In this document: in pieces, positions 29,826-45,164 of the stretch
How the letters are laid out: each line of letters opens with the position of its first letter
Numbering within the stretch: position 1 is the stretch's first letter
Source: Tepidimonas charontis
Lineage (GTDB): Bacteria > Pseudomonadota > Gammaproteobacteria > Burkholderiales > Burkholderiaceae_C
Assembly: GCF_007556685.1 (NCBI RefSeq)
Contig: NZ_VJON01000007.1
Span: 1-64,000 of the forward strand
DNA: 64,000 bases
Direction of reading: 5' to 3'
Made by a program: the position numbers and the translations under genes
Notes under the pieces: generated by a model
Database searches by the model: none
What the model saw: the letters and a program-made list of their open reading frames with translations, nothing else
What the model was told of the DNA's origin: nothing

Positions 29826-30188
29826 TCACGTGTGTTGTTTGGCCTCCGAAGCCTCGGCCAGCAGCGCGCCACCCAGCCCCTGGCCTCGGAAGCGGCGATC
29901 CACCGCCAGACGGCCCATGCGCACGGCGGGCACGGTGGGATAGCGCGGCAGCCTCTTGGCGGTGCTTGGCGGCAAGTCGGCCAGCCACAGGCTGGCCGAG
30001 GCCAGGGTGTAGTAGCCCGCGATGCGGCCCTCGGCGGTGATGGCCACGAAGCAGGCCGCGACGCGGCGGCGCACGTCCTGCGAGACCTGCTCACGCAGGT
30101 AGCGATTCAGCGCTGGGCTGTCGCAATCGAATGCCGAACGGTCGTGCGTGGCGTCCAGCGGCACCACGTGAAACGGCGCCCGGCTCAT
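29826..30188 (-). pseudogene. TacT-like GNAT acetyltransferase toxin, C-terminus lost
   Basis: Front two thirds of a GNAT toxin: MSRAPFHVVPLDATHDRSAF, ACFVAITAEGRIAGYYTLAS, VRMGRLAVDRRFRGQGLGGA including the acetyl-CoA loop RGQGLG. Family members have about 160-175 residues; this one stops at 120 after a divergent end (EASEAKQHT). The catalytic tyrosine near the C-terminus would be missing, so it is probably inactive. Its start overlaps the antitoxin stop by four bases. Confidence 0.75.
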
Positions 30189-30466
30189 TCAGCGTGCAGC
30201 AGTTTGCGGCGACGCGTGAAGGCGCGCTTGAGTGCCGGGGCCGGGGTGGGCGGCGACAGCAAGGCCTGGGCGAAGCACTCCTGGTCGGCCACCGACAGCC
30301 GGATGGCGGCCGCCTGCTCGATGGCGCGCTGGGCGGCCTCCTGCACGGCCGAGACCACGAAATCGGTCATCGTGCGCCCCTGCAACTCGGCGGCGCGCTT
30401 GAGCTGCGCGTGCAGATCGGCACTGATGCGCGCTTCGAGCCGGGCGGTGGTGGAGTGGGCAGCCAT
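30185..30466 (-). CDS. TacA/DUF1778-type antitoxin
   Basis: A 93-residue antitoxin: ARLEARISADLHAQLKRAAE, LQGRTMTDFVVSAVQEAAQR, then the toxin-covering tail SPPTPAPALKRAFTRRRKLL. Starts at the ATG at 30466 behind CAGGAGGACGATCCC. Pairs with the truncated GNAT toxin. A perfect palindrome 26 bases upstream is its likely operator. Confidence 0.85.
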   Translation of the reverse strand: MAAHSTTARLEARISADLHAQLKRAAELQGRTMTDFVVSAVQEAAQRAIEQAAAIRLSVADQECFAQALLSPPTPAPALKRAFTRRRKLLHAE

Positions 30467-30491
30467 GGGATCGTCCTCCTGACGACAATCA

Positions 30492-30508
30492 TACGGCAAA
30501 TTGCCGTA
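30492..30508. promoter_or_regulatory. Palindromic operator of the tacAT pair
   Basis: TACGGCAAATTGCCGTA, a perfect 17-bp palindrome just upstream of the antitoxin gene. Confidence 0.65.
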
Positions 30509-30510
30509 CA

Positions 30511-30663
30511 TTACCAGCCGGCATGTTGGCTCGTGGGAAAACGGCCGATCAGCTCGGTATGCAGCCAGAACTGGAAGAACAGGTTCAATCCCAGTACCGC
30601 CAACACGTACGGCACAGGAAAGCCCAACAGCACCAGCGGTGCGAAGAACAGCGCCGCGCCGGT
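30511..30663 (-). pseudogene. Sterol desaturase/fatty acid hydroxylase fragment
   Basis: An isolated stretch reading LFFAPLVLLGFPVPYVLAVL then GLNLFFQFWLHTELIGRFPT, typical of the membrane core of sterol desaturase-family proteins; it ends in a stop at 30511 and is cut at 30663 by an IS605-type end. The histidine boxes are absent. Probably a chromosomal fragment caught between mobile pieces. Confidence 0.5.
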
Positions 30664-30914
30664 GACCCGGTGCGCGGCAAGCCTCGGCCTTGAAGGCCGG
30701 GGAAGGATAGCGCGGACGGCTGCGCCGTCCTATAATGGCGCTGCCGCCGACAACCAAGGCAGCCTACGGCGGGGCACGCCGGAAGTAACGCCTGTGGAGA
30801 TACGAGCAGCGGTTGCGCACTCGGCCCAGGAACCCACCGAAGCGACTCATTCCGGCTCGATGCCGGGGTGAGCGCCGTAGGAATCCCCCGACTTTAGGCG
30901 GGGGAGGATGTCAA
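30664..30914 (+). mobile_element. TnpB-less IS200/IS605-type element
   Basis: A 250-bp unit with a left end (GACCCGGTGCGCGGCAAGCC, GGCCTTGAAGGCCGGGG) and a right end with an omega-RNA-like 3' region ending TCCCCCGACTTTAGGCGGGG and GAGGATGTCAA. No reading frame for TnpA or TnpB lies between. It sits at the edge of an IS110-type transposase fragment. Confidence 0.6.
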
Positions 30915-31060
30915 CTGCGAACGCTGCTGATCCAGGGCGCACGCAGCAGTTTGCAGCGCGCCAAGGCCGTCGGCCGCGACAAGGCGACGGCGGAGCAACG
31001 ATGGATCCAGTCGCTGGCCATGCGCCTGCCGTTCGGCAAGGTGCTGGTCGCGATTGCAAG
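30915..31060 (+). pseudogene. IS110-family transposase, C-terminal fragment
   Basis: Reads LRTLLIQGARSSLQRAKAVG then RWIQSLAMRLPFGKVLVAIA, the conserved end region of IS110/IS116 transposases. The DEDD catalytic half is missing. Confidence 0.65.
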
Positions 31061-31124
31061 GATATTTGCGACAAGCAAGACAATTTCAGCGTGGCCAGGC
31101 GGGTAGGGAGGCCGGCCCTTGAAC

Positions 31125-31142
31125 GTATCTCATTTGAGATAC
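31125..31142. promoter_or_regulatory. Palindromic operator of the relBE pair
   Basis: GTATCTCATTTGAGATAC, a perfect 18-bp palindrome about 37 bases before the antitoxin start. Confidence 0.7.
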
Positions 31143-31178
31143 ATAATGGAGGCAAGGCTCAAATTAGGAGAAACTGCG

Positions 31179-31478
31179 ATGGCCGCTCAAACATCCATGT
31201 TGCACGTTCGTGTAGACGACAAACTCAAGGCCGAGGCCGCCGAAACGCTCGCGACTTTCGGCCTGACGGTTTCGGATGCTGTACGCATCCTGCTGACCCG
31301 CGTGGCGAAGGAAGGGGGGTTGCCGGCCGGCTTGACCGCTGACCCAGACGCCCATGATGCTTGGTTCCGAGCCAAGGTGCGCGAAGCCCTGGCCGACACC
31401 CGGCCAGGCGTGCCGCATCAGCATGTCATGGACGAGGCGCAAGCCCTGATCGACAGGAAGCGCCGTGCCAGAGCTTGA
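31179..31478 (+). CDS. relB: RelB/DinJ-family antitoxin
   Basis: A 99-residue antitoxin: MLHVRVDDKLKAEAAETLAT, FGLTVSDAVRILLTRVAKEG, then a long toxin-binding tail (HDAWFRAKVREALADTRPGV). The ATG at 31179 has AGGAG upstream. Overlaps the toxin frame by 14 bases. Its toxin is broken, so it may be free to act on other RelE-type toxins. Confidence 0.88.
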   Translation: MAAQTSMLHVRVDDKLKAEAAETLATFGLTVSDAVRILLTRVAKEGGLPAGLTADPDAHDAWFRAKVREALADTRPGVPHQHVMDEAQALIDRKRRARA

Positions 31479-31762
31479 ATGGTCGCAACCAGCTCGCGCC
31501 GATCTGCTGGCGATTGTCGATTACATTTCGGACGACAACCCCGACGCTGCGCAAAGGCTGAAAGACGATATCGAGGCCAAAGCGGCGAAGCTGCCGGAGC
31601 ATCCGAGGCTCTACCGGCCTGGCCGGGTTGAGGGCACGCGGGAAATGGTCGTGCGGGCAAACTATATCGTCGTATATCGTCGTGTACACGGAAGACCCTT
31701 TTACCGTGCGCATCCTGCGCGTGCTGCACGCCGCGCAGCAGTGGCCGCCGGGGCAGGACTAA
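31465..31762 (+). pseudogene. relE: RelE toxin disrupted by a 10-bp tandem duplication
   Basis: GTG start; LEWSQPARADLLAIVDYISD, DDIEAKAAKLPEHPRLYRPG and REMVVRANYIVVY give a normal RelE toxin, then TATATCGTCG is duplicated at 31663-31682 and shifts the frame. Removing one copy restores VYTEDPFTVRILRVLHAAQQ, the standard RelE ending, and a stop at 31762. Confidence 0.8.
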
Positions 31763-31830
31763 GCATTATCGTTCCGCATGCATCGCAGCAACCGGGGCTG
31801 GGGCCACAGTCCCGGCCGGCGGGAGACACC

Positions 31831-31938
31831 ATGACCGCCTGCGCCCAGATCCTCATCCGCGCCGTCGACGAGACGCGCGCGGCCTTCGGCTCGATCCAGC
31901 GCAACCTCGGGGGCCTGCTTGACGCCGCACGGCGGTTG
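31831..31938 (+). pseudogene. Possible phage tail tape-measure fragment
   Basis: ATG at 31831 reads TACAQILIRAVDETRAAFGS then IQRNLGGLLDAARRL before an IS605-type end cuts it. The pattern resembles the first residues of phage tail tape-measure proteins. Weak evidence. Confidence 0.3.
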
Positions 31939-31985
31939 ACATCCTCCCCCGCCTGAAGGGCGGGGCTTGCCGCGCACCGGGTCAA
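31934..31985 (-). mobile_element. IS200/IS605-type terminal remnant, reversed
   Basis: GTTGACATCCTCCCCCGCCT then GAAGGGCGGGGCTTGCCGCG and CACCGGGTC, the reverse complement of the end type seen at 18708 and 30664. It truncates a higA copy that begins at 31986. Confidence 0.65.
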
Positions 31986-32084
31986 CGGTTCAGAAGCGGG
32001 AGGCGGGCGACAAGAAGCTCAGTGGTCCGTCCTGGAAACTTCTCCACCTGATCGAACGCAAGGGCGCGAAGCCGTGTTGTAGGC
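31986..32084 (+). pseudogene. Third higA fragment (C-terminal)
   Basis: GCGACAAGAAGCTCAGTGG and CTGATCGAACGCAAGGGC correspond to the GDKKxSGPS ... LIERKG end of HigA antitoxins. The upstream part was removed by the IS605-type end. Confidence 0.6.
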
Positions 32085-32215
32085 TGAACCAGACGGGCAC
32101 GCTGTTCTTCGCGAAGCGCCGACAAGGATGCAATTCCTGATGCGCGATAACGTGAAGGTCGGCGGGTGCGTTTGGCGGCATACGGCATCTACAGGCATCA
32201 GCAAGGGGATGATTC

Positions 32216-32315
32216 GTGATGGTATTTTTGCTGGTATCTGATCAGGCAATTCTAGTAAAGTGCAGAAACATCAACATGTTACTCTGATCATTGATGATTG
32301 AGTGGGAGTAGCGCC
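32216..32315. repeat. Left att-like flank of the defence island
   Basis: GTGATGGTATTTTTGCTGG, TATCTGATC and, 70 bases on, ATTGATGATTGAGTGGGAGT. The right flank at 46129-46229 has the same two blocks at the same spacing. 32316-32568 between this flank and the NUDIX gene has no supported gene; it reads like decayed coding DNA. Confidence 0.5.
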
Positions 32316-32568
32316 CCGGACGTTGCAGGGCAGGGGCAGGGACCTCTGGCATTGCTACCTGCCGGAACTGTTCGAGGAGCATGTCCTGGTCATCACAGGG
32401 ATGCCGCATGCCGATGCGCGAACCTGACTGTTGCTGGCACTGGCGGACGGTATCACGGCGGCCATGGGCCGCCGCACCGTCTTCTCCCGCAGGGCGCGGG
32501 TCGCTTTGCCAGCGATGCTCAGGAAGCCGTCTCGGAGCGATTCCAATGGCATCCACCGATAAGGGCAG

Positions 32569-34332
32569 TCAGCTCAGCGCTTCCTGCACGGCCTTGATGA
32601 TTGGTGCGTCGTTCTTGTGGGTCAGGATTTCAGGCAGCCTGTCCGCCGGGATCAGCAGGACGGCCTGGCTTTCCCAGCCCATGTCGCCGGGGTGGCCGCT
32701 GATACGGCGGGCTAGGTAATAGCGGGTGTAGCTCGTTGATCGGGGCACATCCACCAGAAAACGGGTCAGCTGTACGCGGAGGCCGGCTTCTTCGTAGGCT
32801 TCCCGGATTGCTGCGGCTTGCAGGCTAGTGCCGGGGGAGTAGGTGCCCTTGGGGAAGGTCGCCTGGTAACCGCCGTAGGCGTTGCTGGGGGCCACTGCCC
32901 AGACACGCCCGTCGTCCTCAACGATGACCACGCCGGCTGCGGCTTTCTTGCCTTTGGGGAGGTTGAAGTCGGGTTCTTCCACCGGATGTTGCTCAGCCAC
33001 TCGTTGCCACCCGGCGCGGTCGGTTGGCGCATCATCCCATGAGGCAAAGGGTATCGCTGCCAGTTCTGACGGCATCGGGCCATCCGGGATGACGATAGCG
33101 ATGCTCTCGGGATCCTGCCAGGTCCACAGGGCCGTGGGCGTGCTGGGGTGGGCGAGCTTGACGGGATTGCCGTTATCATCGCGGCGCGGGTGTACCGGCG
33201 GGCCGGGCTGGAGAATTTCTTCCTCGTCCTCGAGTGCGTCGTCTTCCTCCAGTTCTGCATCCAGGGCCTCCAGCTCGCGCAGCAATTCCTCGAAGCGGGA
33301 TTGCTGATTTTCGTCAACAGGCACTTCGTCGAAATCCTCCGGGTTCTCTTCAGGCACGAGGCAATTCCCGGCTTCTTCGTCCCGCTGCATGAAGCGTGAG
33401 CGGTTCGCCCAGGTGAAGTCACTGAGTGTTACATCCGGGAAGTAAAGCGTGTGAGTCCCCAGGATCACACTGGCAGTGAATTCGCGCAGGACGGCGACAA
33501 ACTCGAACAGCGCGTTCAGGTTGTGAGGAGACGAGTCATTGGCCCAGTCGGCGATGATTTTTGCAATTGTCGTCGACAGGCCGGCCAGTCCTTCGCTGAG
33601 GATGCAGTGCAGGTTCTCATCGGCGTACCAGTCCGGGTCCAGCGCCAGCGTCCGGATGACAGCCTTGCCCAATCCCTGCTCGGTGCGCCAGGCTTCCAGT
33701 CCGTGGAAACTCTCGTCAGCGCCGCTGAGCACCGATGCAATGCGTTCGTTGGCGCTCAGCACATCGGAGAAGCTGGCGGGTTCATAATCGGGCAAGGCAT
33801 CCAGCCCGGAACAGTACTTGGGCAGCTCCTTGCAGAGGATGCGCCAGAAATATGGGGTAATCAGCTCCATGACCACGGAGGGAGAACCCAGATAGTTGGG
33901 TTGTGCCGCCTCCTTCAGGGCAGAGACGAAGCTTGACTCGTGGGGCTGATGGGCCTCGTCGCTGGCGTAATAGCTCAGCACGTCGAGCAAGGTATTCCAG
34001 GCGTCATCGCGGGTGCCGCCATAGTCGGGCCCCAGGTTGATCCTTACCCTGCGCGCAACCCCGCCGTCACCGTCGTCGTCGAACACCACCTCGTACATCT
34101 TGATGCCCGTCCAGCTGCGGTGGATATGCAGAATGTTGTCCTCAAAATAGAGGAACCACTTCTCGTTCTGATCGGACGGGATGAACCCGAGCCGGAGGTT
34201 GTGCATGTGCGCGGCGTTGAAATGCAGCTCGATTTTCATGTCCTCATACGAGGCAGGCATCGGCTTGAGGTCTGGCCAATCGCTCTTGGTGGCGATATGC
34301 ATGGTTGCGGCTCCGTTGCAAAAGGGCTTCAC
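32569..34332 (-). CDS. Large protein with C-terminal NUDIX hydrolase domain
   Basis: A 587-residue protein. Residues about 455-587 form a NUDIX domain: AAAGVVIVEDDGRVWAVAPS, YGGYQATFPKGTYSPGTSLQ, AAIREAYEEAGLRVQLTRFL, with the Nudix box G(x5)EA(x)REAYEEAGL-like pattern. The first 330 residues are of no known family (LHFNAAHMHNLRLGFIPSDQ, LEAWRTEQGLGKAVIRTLAL); the middle is an acidic linker (LDAELEEDDALEDEEEILQP). NUDIX enzymes split nucleoside diphosphate derivatives. Last gene of the defence-like operon, 94 bases after the Res-like gene. It could produce or clear a nucleotide signal or undo AMPylation chemistry, but that is speculation. Confidence 0.75.
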   Translation of the reverse strand: MKPFCNGAATMHIATKSDWPDLKPMPASYEDMKIELHFNAAHMHNLRLGFIPSDQNEKWFLYFEDNILHIHRSWTGIKMYEVVFDDDGDGGVARRVRINLGPDYGGTRDDAWNTLLDVLSYYASDEAHQPHESSFVSALKEAAQPNYLGSPSVVMELITPYFWRILCKELPKYCSGLDALPDYEPASFSDVLSANERIASVLSGADESFHGLEAWRTEQGLGKAVIRTLALDPDWYADENLHCILSEGLAGLSTTIAKIIADWANDSSPHNLNALFEFVAVLREFTASVILGTHTLYFPDVTLSDFTWANRSRFMQRDEEAGNCLVPEENPEDFDEVPVDENQQSRFEELLRELEALDAELEEDDALEDEEEILQPGPPVHPRRDDNGNPVKLAHPSTPTALWTWQDPESIAIVIPDGPMPSELAAIPFASWDDAPTDRAGWQRVAEQHPVEEPDFNLPKGKKAAAGVVIVEDDGRVWAVAPSNAYGGYQATFPKGTYSPGTSLQAAAIREAYEEAGLRVQLTRFLVDVPRSTSYTRYYLARRISGHPGDMGWESQAVLLIPADRLPEILTHKNDAPIIKAVQEALS

Positions 34333-34426
34333 GCCCTCATTGAGTCGGCCTGCATGACAGTCACAACCGACGGGCAGGCCTTTGGTTCAAGAAGATAGTC
34401 CGCGTGCAGGCTTTTCCTGTTCTCGA

Positions 34427-37400
34427 TCATGACTGGGAAGCGTCTGGCCCAGGCACGGCTGCTTCCAGCAACTGGCGGATATAGCTATCCCCGTCTTCCT
34501 CCTGAAACAGGATGTGTTTTTTCTGCATCTCGCCCTTGGTGATGCCCCAAAGCTTGCTCATTTCATGCGAGGGCGTGTTCGAGACGATGAAGGACTCGAG
34601 CACAACATCAGGCTGTCCCAGCCGCTTCTCGATGTCCTTGACGGTTTCGTAGAAGCTGATCTTGGGGTCCTGGAGGCCGACGTTGCGGATGCCTTTGGGG
34701 TCGACAAAGGTCACGCGCTGCCGTTTGCCTTGGAGCTGCCAGATGATGAAGTCCGGGTGGAAGTTGCCGGCCTCGAAGAAGCCGACGCCACGGCCCTTGC
34801 TGAGGTTGCGCAGCAGGTAGAGTTCGCGTTCCGCAAAATAGCCGGGGTTGGCGTCGTGGAACGCCTTCAGGTCCTCGATGAACCGGCGCTCGCCCTTGTT
34901 GAGAGGCGCGGGTGAGATCTCGACTGCACTGCCGTCCAGGAACAGCAACGGCTGGTAGAGGTGTCGCCCGAACCAGATCGCCTTGAGGCCCCGGAACTCC
35001 CAGTCCTTCAGATTCCCTTGCTCGATGGCCTCTTTCAGCTCTTTCAGTTTTGCGACGATTTCCTGCTGCGATTCCTCGATCAGGATCCGGTAACCGTATT
35101 CGGCGCCATCCTCACTCAGGATGGATGGGAAGTTGGGATCGTCCTCGGTGAGGTCACGGTATTCCAGGTGCGGCAATTCCCACTCTTTCTTGCGGAAGGT
35201 GTAGTAGCGCTCCACGTACTTGCGCAGCAGGGCCTGGGCGATTTCCTGCCATACGCGCACCTTTTCGAACGCGTCGAAGGCCAGCTCCGATGCAGGGATC
35301 AGCAGCCGGTACCAGCTGGTGTCCACCAGCAATGCAGCGATGCCGGAACGGGGCAGGTTGAGGTTGTGCCAGCCACGCTCGGCCTTGAAACGTTCGAGGT
35401 CGAAGTACAGCTGGTCGAGGTCCAGGAAGGCGATGTGCTGCTTCGTCAGGTGCGCCTCATTGGGGGCGCCTTCGTCCTCGCTGCCCGATACCCCGTCGGA
35501 CTTCATGGCCTGGATCTTCGGGTACCAGTTCAGCACCACCTGGTTCTTTTGCAGGTAGGCCGTGGCGGGCTCAAGGTCGGGGCGCGGGGGCTGGAGGGTC
35601 GGAACCGGCCCCAGCTTGCGGAAGGCGTCGCCAAACTCGGTCTTGATGCCGTTGATCTCCTTCTTGAGGCGGATCGTCTTGAGCGGCTTCGTGCCCAGGT
35701 TCCGGATGACCGGCAGGATGAATTCGATGCGTTCTTCGTTGGCGGGTAATCCTTCATCTTCCAGGAACTTCCGGAACTGTTCCATGTAGTCGGCACGGAC
35801 GCCGAAGATATGCAGCGTTTCGAGCAGGTCGATGTACCTGGGCCGTTTCAGCGCCGCGGGGAGGGTTGCACGCACGCTGCGCTTGAGGCTCATGCCGTAA
35901 CCCTTCAACCGCACACCGCGGCCGAAGAGCTGGATGATCTGCGCGCCCTCGCTGCGCCCAACGTTCATCAGTCCCATGGTGCTCACACGCCAGCTGCTCC
36001 AGCCCTCGGTGAACTTCTTCGAACCAATGAGCACGTTGACGGCGGAGTGCGGCTTGTCCAGCTCGTGGAACAGCGATCCGGCAAATTCCCGCTCGGCAAC
36101 ATGCAAGCCGCTGGTTTCGCACAGCTTCACCAGCTTGGTGTCGTCACCGACATTGATGACGCCAAAAAACGCGTTGTCGCCCACGCGCACGCCAATTTCG
36201 CCGGCGGCGCCCTTCAGGTTCTCGACGTGCAGCTGGCCGCCTGCGGGAGCGTTGAACAGGGTCGCCAGTGTTTCGTCGAAAATCTGTTCCGGCGACAGGC
36301 CGCAGGTGTTCAGGTAGGCGAAACGGCCCGCGAACAGGTTCTTGCCGGTGGCCGTCAGCAACCCTTCGTCCAGCACGCGCCGGATGCGTTCGGTGCTGTC
36401 CTGGCGATTCGCCACGTAGGTGGCCAGGAACTTCAGGATGGCCACGACGTCGGACACATCCTTTTTGTCCTCCTTGCGCACGGCATTGACGCTGCCGCCC
36501 ACGAAGACCCACAACGGCTTTTCGATGTTGAACGGGCGCAGGCTCGCTTCCTGTTCCCGGTACAGCCGCTGCTGCTGGAAGAACGACAGCAGGCAGGCGG
36601 TGAGGTAGGTCCTCATCCATTCCTCGTTGCGATCGTCCTCCAGGTTGAGGATGTGATAGTCCTTGCCGAAACCGTCGCCGTAGAACCAGCGGTACGAATA
36701 GTCGAACAGCGTGCTGCGCGCGTAGAGGTCGGTCAGATCGCGGTTACCGGCCACGGCCTGGCCGAAGGTGGCGGAATATTCGAACGAGAAGCCCTTTTCG
36801 CACAGCGCGTTGCGGAACTTCATCCAAGCCCCGTCGCCGCCTGCCGAAGCACCGCGGTGCCCTTCATCGACGAGGACAAGGTTGTTGCCCTCGAAGGCAT
36901 CCACCGCCACCGTCTTCTCGCCCATCTCCTCCTTCAGCTTGGTGACCTCCAGGATTTCCACCGCACGGCCGGCGAACAGGCCGCGCCCGTCCTTGTTGAA
37001 GATTTCCGCCTCGATGCCCGACTTCTGGAATTCGCGCAGATGCTGCTGCGACAGCCCTTCGTTGGGCGTGAGCAGGATGATCCGGTTCAGCTCGCGCGAA
37101 AGACCATGTGTTTCCAGAAACCGCTGGTACTGGAGGATGTTGGCATGCATGAGCAGCGTCTTGCCGCTGCCGGTGGCCATCCAGAACGCGATCTTGTTGA
37201 GCTGGAGGCGAGGGTCCTCGGACTCCTCCAGTGCCGCGATCCGGTCCGCTTCCGGGAGCGTCTCGTTCAGCGCCGCAATGCGCGCGTTGAGTGCCTGCCG
37301 CAGACCGGCGGGGTCGCGGAAGTAGCGGTCGAGGTAGATTTCCGTGAACAGCAGCGCCAGGTACTGGAAGTACTTCCAGACGATCGGCTCCTCACCCCGG

Positions 37401-37741
37401 GTGATGCGCCGGTCGTTGAGGCGCTGCGTGACCGAAACGATGGCCTGGTCGTACTCCAGCAGCTGCTCGTCCGTCAGCTCCGGCCTGTTCTCCGGGGGCA
37501 GATGCAGGCACAGGGCGTGGTGGAAGCGGTGGATGTTGTCCGCGTCCAGTCCTTCCAGCGACTCGTCTTTCAAGTGAGCGGCGAGCTGGTCGAAACGCTC
37601 GACCCCGAACAGACCGAGCAGCCACTGGTTGAGGGCGAGCTTGCGGTTGAACGGCAACGACGCGCGGGCCGCGGCGGCCCGGCCGCGCGCAGACGCCTTG
37701 GGCGAAGCTGCATCGTTCTTGCGAGGACGTCCGCGCGGCAT
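34427..37741 (-). CDS. Type III restriction Res-like DEAD/DEAH helicase-nuclease
   Basis: A 1104-residue SF2 helicase. N-terminal basic tail ([20 protein letters not shown]); Walker [15 protein letters not shown] near residue 190; DEGH box [24 protein letters not shown] (motif III); [18 protein letters not shown] (IV/V) and [11 protein letters not shown] (VI). The C-terminus holds [20 protein letters not shown], a plausible PD-(D/E)XK nuclease core (D, then VDPKG). Resembles Res subunits, which translocate and cut after contact with the Mod methyltransferase. ATG at 37741 has AAGGAGG upstream. Separated from fic by a 109-bp gap with AT-rich inverted repeats, a possible internal promoter. Confidence 0.85.
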   Translation of the reverse strand: MPRGRPRKNDAASPKASARGRAAAARASLPFNRKLALNQWLLGLFGVERFDQLAAHLKDESLEGLDADNIHRFHHALCLHLPPENRPELTDEQLLEYDQAIVSVTQRLNDRRITRGEEPIVWKYFQYLALLFTEIYLDRYFRDPAGLRQALNARIAALNETLPEADRIAALEESEDPRLQLNKIAFWMATGSGKTLLMHANILQYQRFLETHGLSRELNRIILLTPNEGLSQQHLREFQKSGIEAEIFNKDGRGLFAGRAVEILEVTKLKEEMGEKTVAVDAFEGNNLVLVDEGHRGASAGGDGAWMKFRNALCEKGFSFEYSATFGQAVAGNRDLTDLYARSTLFDYSYRWFYGDGFGKDYHILNLEDDRNEEWMRTYLTACLLSFFQQQRLYREQEASLRPFNIEKPLWVFVGGSVNAVRKEDKKDVSDVVAILKFLATYVANRQDSTERIRRVLDEGLLTATGKNLFAGRFAYLNTCGLSPEQIFDETLATLFNAPAGGQLHVENLKGAAGEIGVRVGDNAFFGVINVGDDTKLVKLCETSGLHVAEREFAGSLFHELDKPHSAVNVLIGSKKFTEGWSSWRVSTMGLMNVGRSEGAQIIQLFGRGVRLKGYGMSLKRSVRATLPAALKRPRYIDLLETLHIFGVRADYMEQFRKFLEDEGLPANEERIEFILPVIRNLGTKPLKTIRLKKEINGIKTEFGDAFRKLGPVPTLQPPRPDLEPATAYLQKNQVVLNWYPKIQAMKSDGVSGSEDEGAPNEAHLTKQHIAFLDLDQLYFDLERFKAERGWHNLNLPRSGIAALLVDTSWYRLLIPASELAFDAFEKVRVWQEIAQALLRKYVERYYTFRKKEWELPHLEYRDLTEDDPNFPSILSEDGAEYGYRILIEESQQEIVAKLKELKEAIEQGNLKDWEFRGLKAIWFGRHLYQPLLFLDGSAVEISPAPLNKGERRFIEDLKAFHDANPGYFAERELYLLRNLSKGRGVGFFEAGNFHPDFIIWQLQGKRQRVTFVDPKGIRNVGLQDPKISFYETVKDIEKRLGQPDVVLESFIVSNTPSHEMSKLWGITKGEMQKKHILFQEEDGDSYIRQLLEAAVPGPDASQS

Positions 37742-37850
37742 CAGGCAGCCTCCTTCCGCTTGTCGCTCATTGGATAGCAGCTACGGCGTTTGTTGATCAT
37801 TTTTGATAACAAAGTGATCGACAAGGCGCCTTGTTGTGAATGGGTGAGCA
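37742..37850. promoter_or_regulatory. Internal operon gap with inverted repeats
   Basis: TTGTTGATCA and TGATCGACAA are inverted around TTTTTGATAACAAAG (37787-37828), in an AT-rich 109-bp gap upstream of the Res-like gene on the minus strand. Looks like a promoter/operator. Confidence 0.4.
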
Positions 37851-38962
37851 TCAAAACACCTCCCTGCCTTCGGCGATGTTGAGCAGCGCCGGAAAGACCA
37901 GCACCGCTGAGCGGCGCCCGCTGGACTCCATTAACTCTTTGATAATCTTGTGTTTTTTGAGGACGCCCAGAAACCGCCGGGCGGTCGGCGCCGGGATGCC
38001 GGCCATCTGGACGAAGTCCGAGGCGCTGAAGATGGGGCGGGCAAACAGCCACTCCAGGGCGTGGACCGCGTACTGGGAGCGGGTCATCTCCGGCAGGCGG
38101 AGTTTGAGGCTCCCATGCAGTTCGAGGATGGCCTGCGTGCGACGCAGGTTCTCCTCAGCCTGGGTCCGCACGGCTTCCAGGAAGAAGCCGCACCATCCCG
38201 TCCAGTCGTCGTCCCGGGAGACGGCCAGCAGCCGTTCGTAGTACTCGTCCCGGTGTGCCTCCAGCCAGGCGCTGAGGTAGAACATGGGCCGCCGAATCAG
38301 GCCCTTCTGCCACAGGAAGAGGGGCACCAGCATACGCCCCAGCCGGCCGTTGCCGTCCAGGAACGGGTGCAGGGCCTCGAACTCTGCGTGGAGGATGGCA
38401 AGCTGGATCAGCCGGTCTGGCGCCTCCTCGTGCAGGTATCTCTCCCAGGCGCTCATGGCATCGGGTAGCTTGTCGGCGCCGATGGGGACGAACCTCGCCT
38501 GCTCGATGGCGCAGCCGCTTGGGCCAATCCAGTTGGGAATGCGCCTGTACTCCCCCGGCGCCTTATTTTGGCCCCGCACCCCGTCTAGCAGCACCCGGTG
38601 CATCTCGCGGATCACCCGCTGGGACAGGGGCAACTCTGCCAGGAGTCGCTCGGCCTCGCGCATTGCCGCACGGTAGTTCAGTACTTCGCGGATGTCCTCG
38701 CGGCGCTCGGGGGAAATGTCCTCCCGGCCCGCCTCGAACTCCAGCACCTCGCCCATCGTGGCCTGGGTACCTTCGATACGCGACGAGAGCACCGCTTCCT
38801 GGGTGGTCAGCGGCGAGAGCAGGATGTCCGGGTTCGGCACGGCGGCCAGCATGCCATCATAACGGGCGACTGCCGCGGCCGCCGGACCGATCAGCGGGAT
38901 AAGCCGCGGCCAGTCCAGCTCCCGCGGGGGGAACCGGCCCTCGTGGTAATGGACCGGAGCCA

Positions 38963-38963
<1 letters not shown>
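37851..38963 (-). CDS. Fic-family AMPylase with class II inhibitory motif
   Basis: A 370-residue Fic protein. Active site [17 protein letters not shown] near residue 200 has all residues of HPFx(D/E)GNGRxxR; the N-terminal inhibitory helix is [13 protein letters not shown] (S/TxxxEG, residues 59-71), which blocks ATP binding until relieved; FNYRAAM-like [12 protein letters not shown] follows. The C-terminus is a winged helix ([20 protein letters not shown]). Fic enzymes transfer AMP to a hydroxyl on a target protein. Its ATG overlaps the methyltransferase stop (TAATG), so it is translated together with it; this tight fit inside an R-M-like operon is unusual. Confidence 0.92.
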
Positions 38964-42220
<3,257 letters not shown>

Positions 42221-42263
42221 GTCGTTTTCGTCCTGTTGAATCCTTGGCGGGCGCGTCGCTTCG

Positions 42264-45150
<2,887 letters not shown>

Positions 45151-45164
<14 letters not shown>

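Noticed and set aside
35810-37777. 655-codon plus-strand frame antisense to the Res-like gene
   Set aside because: The minus-strand frame carries all SF2 helicase motifs; the antisense frame exists because of high GC at third positions.
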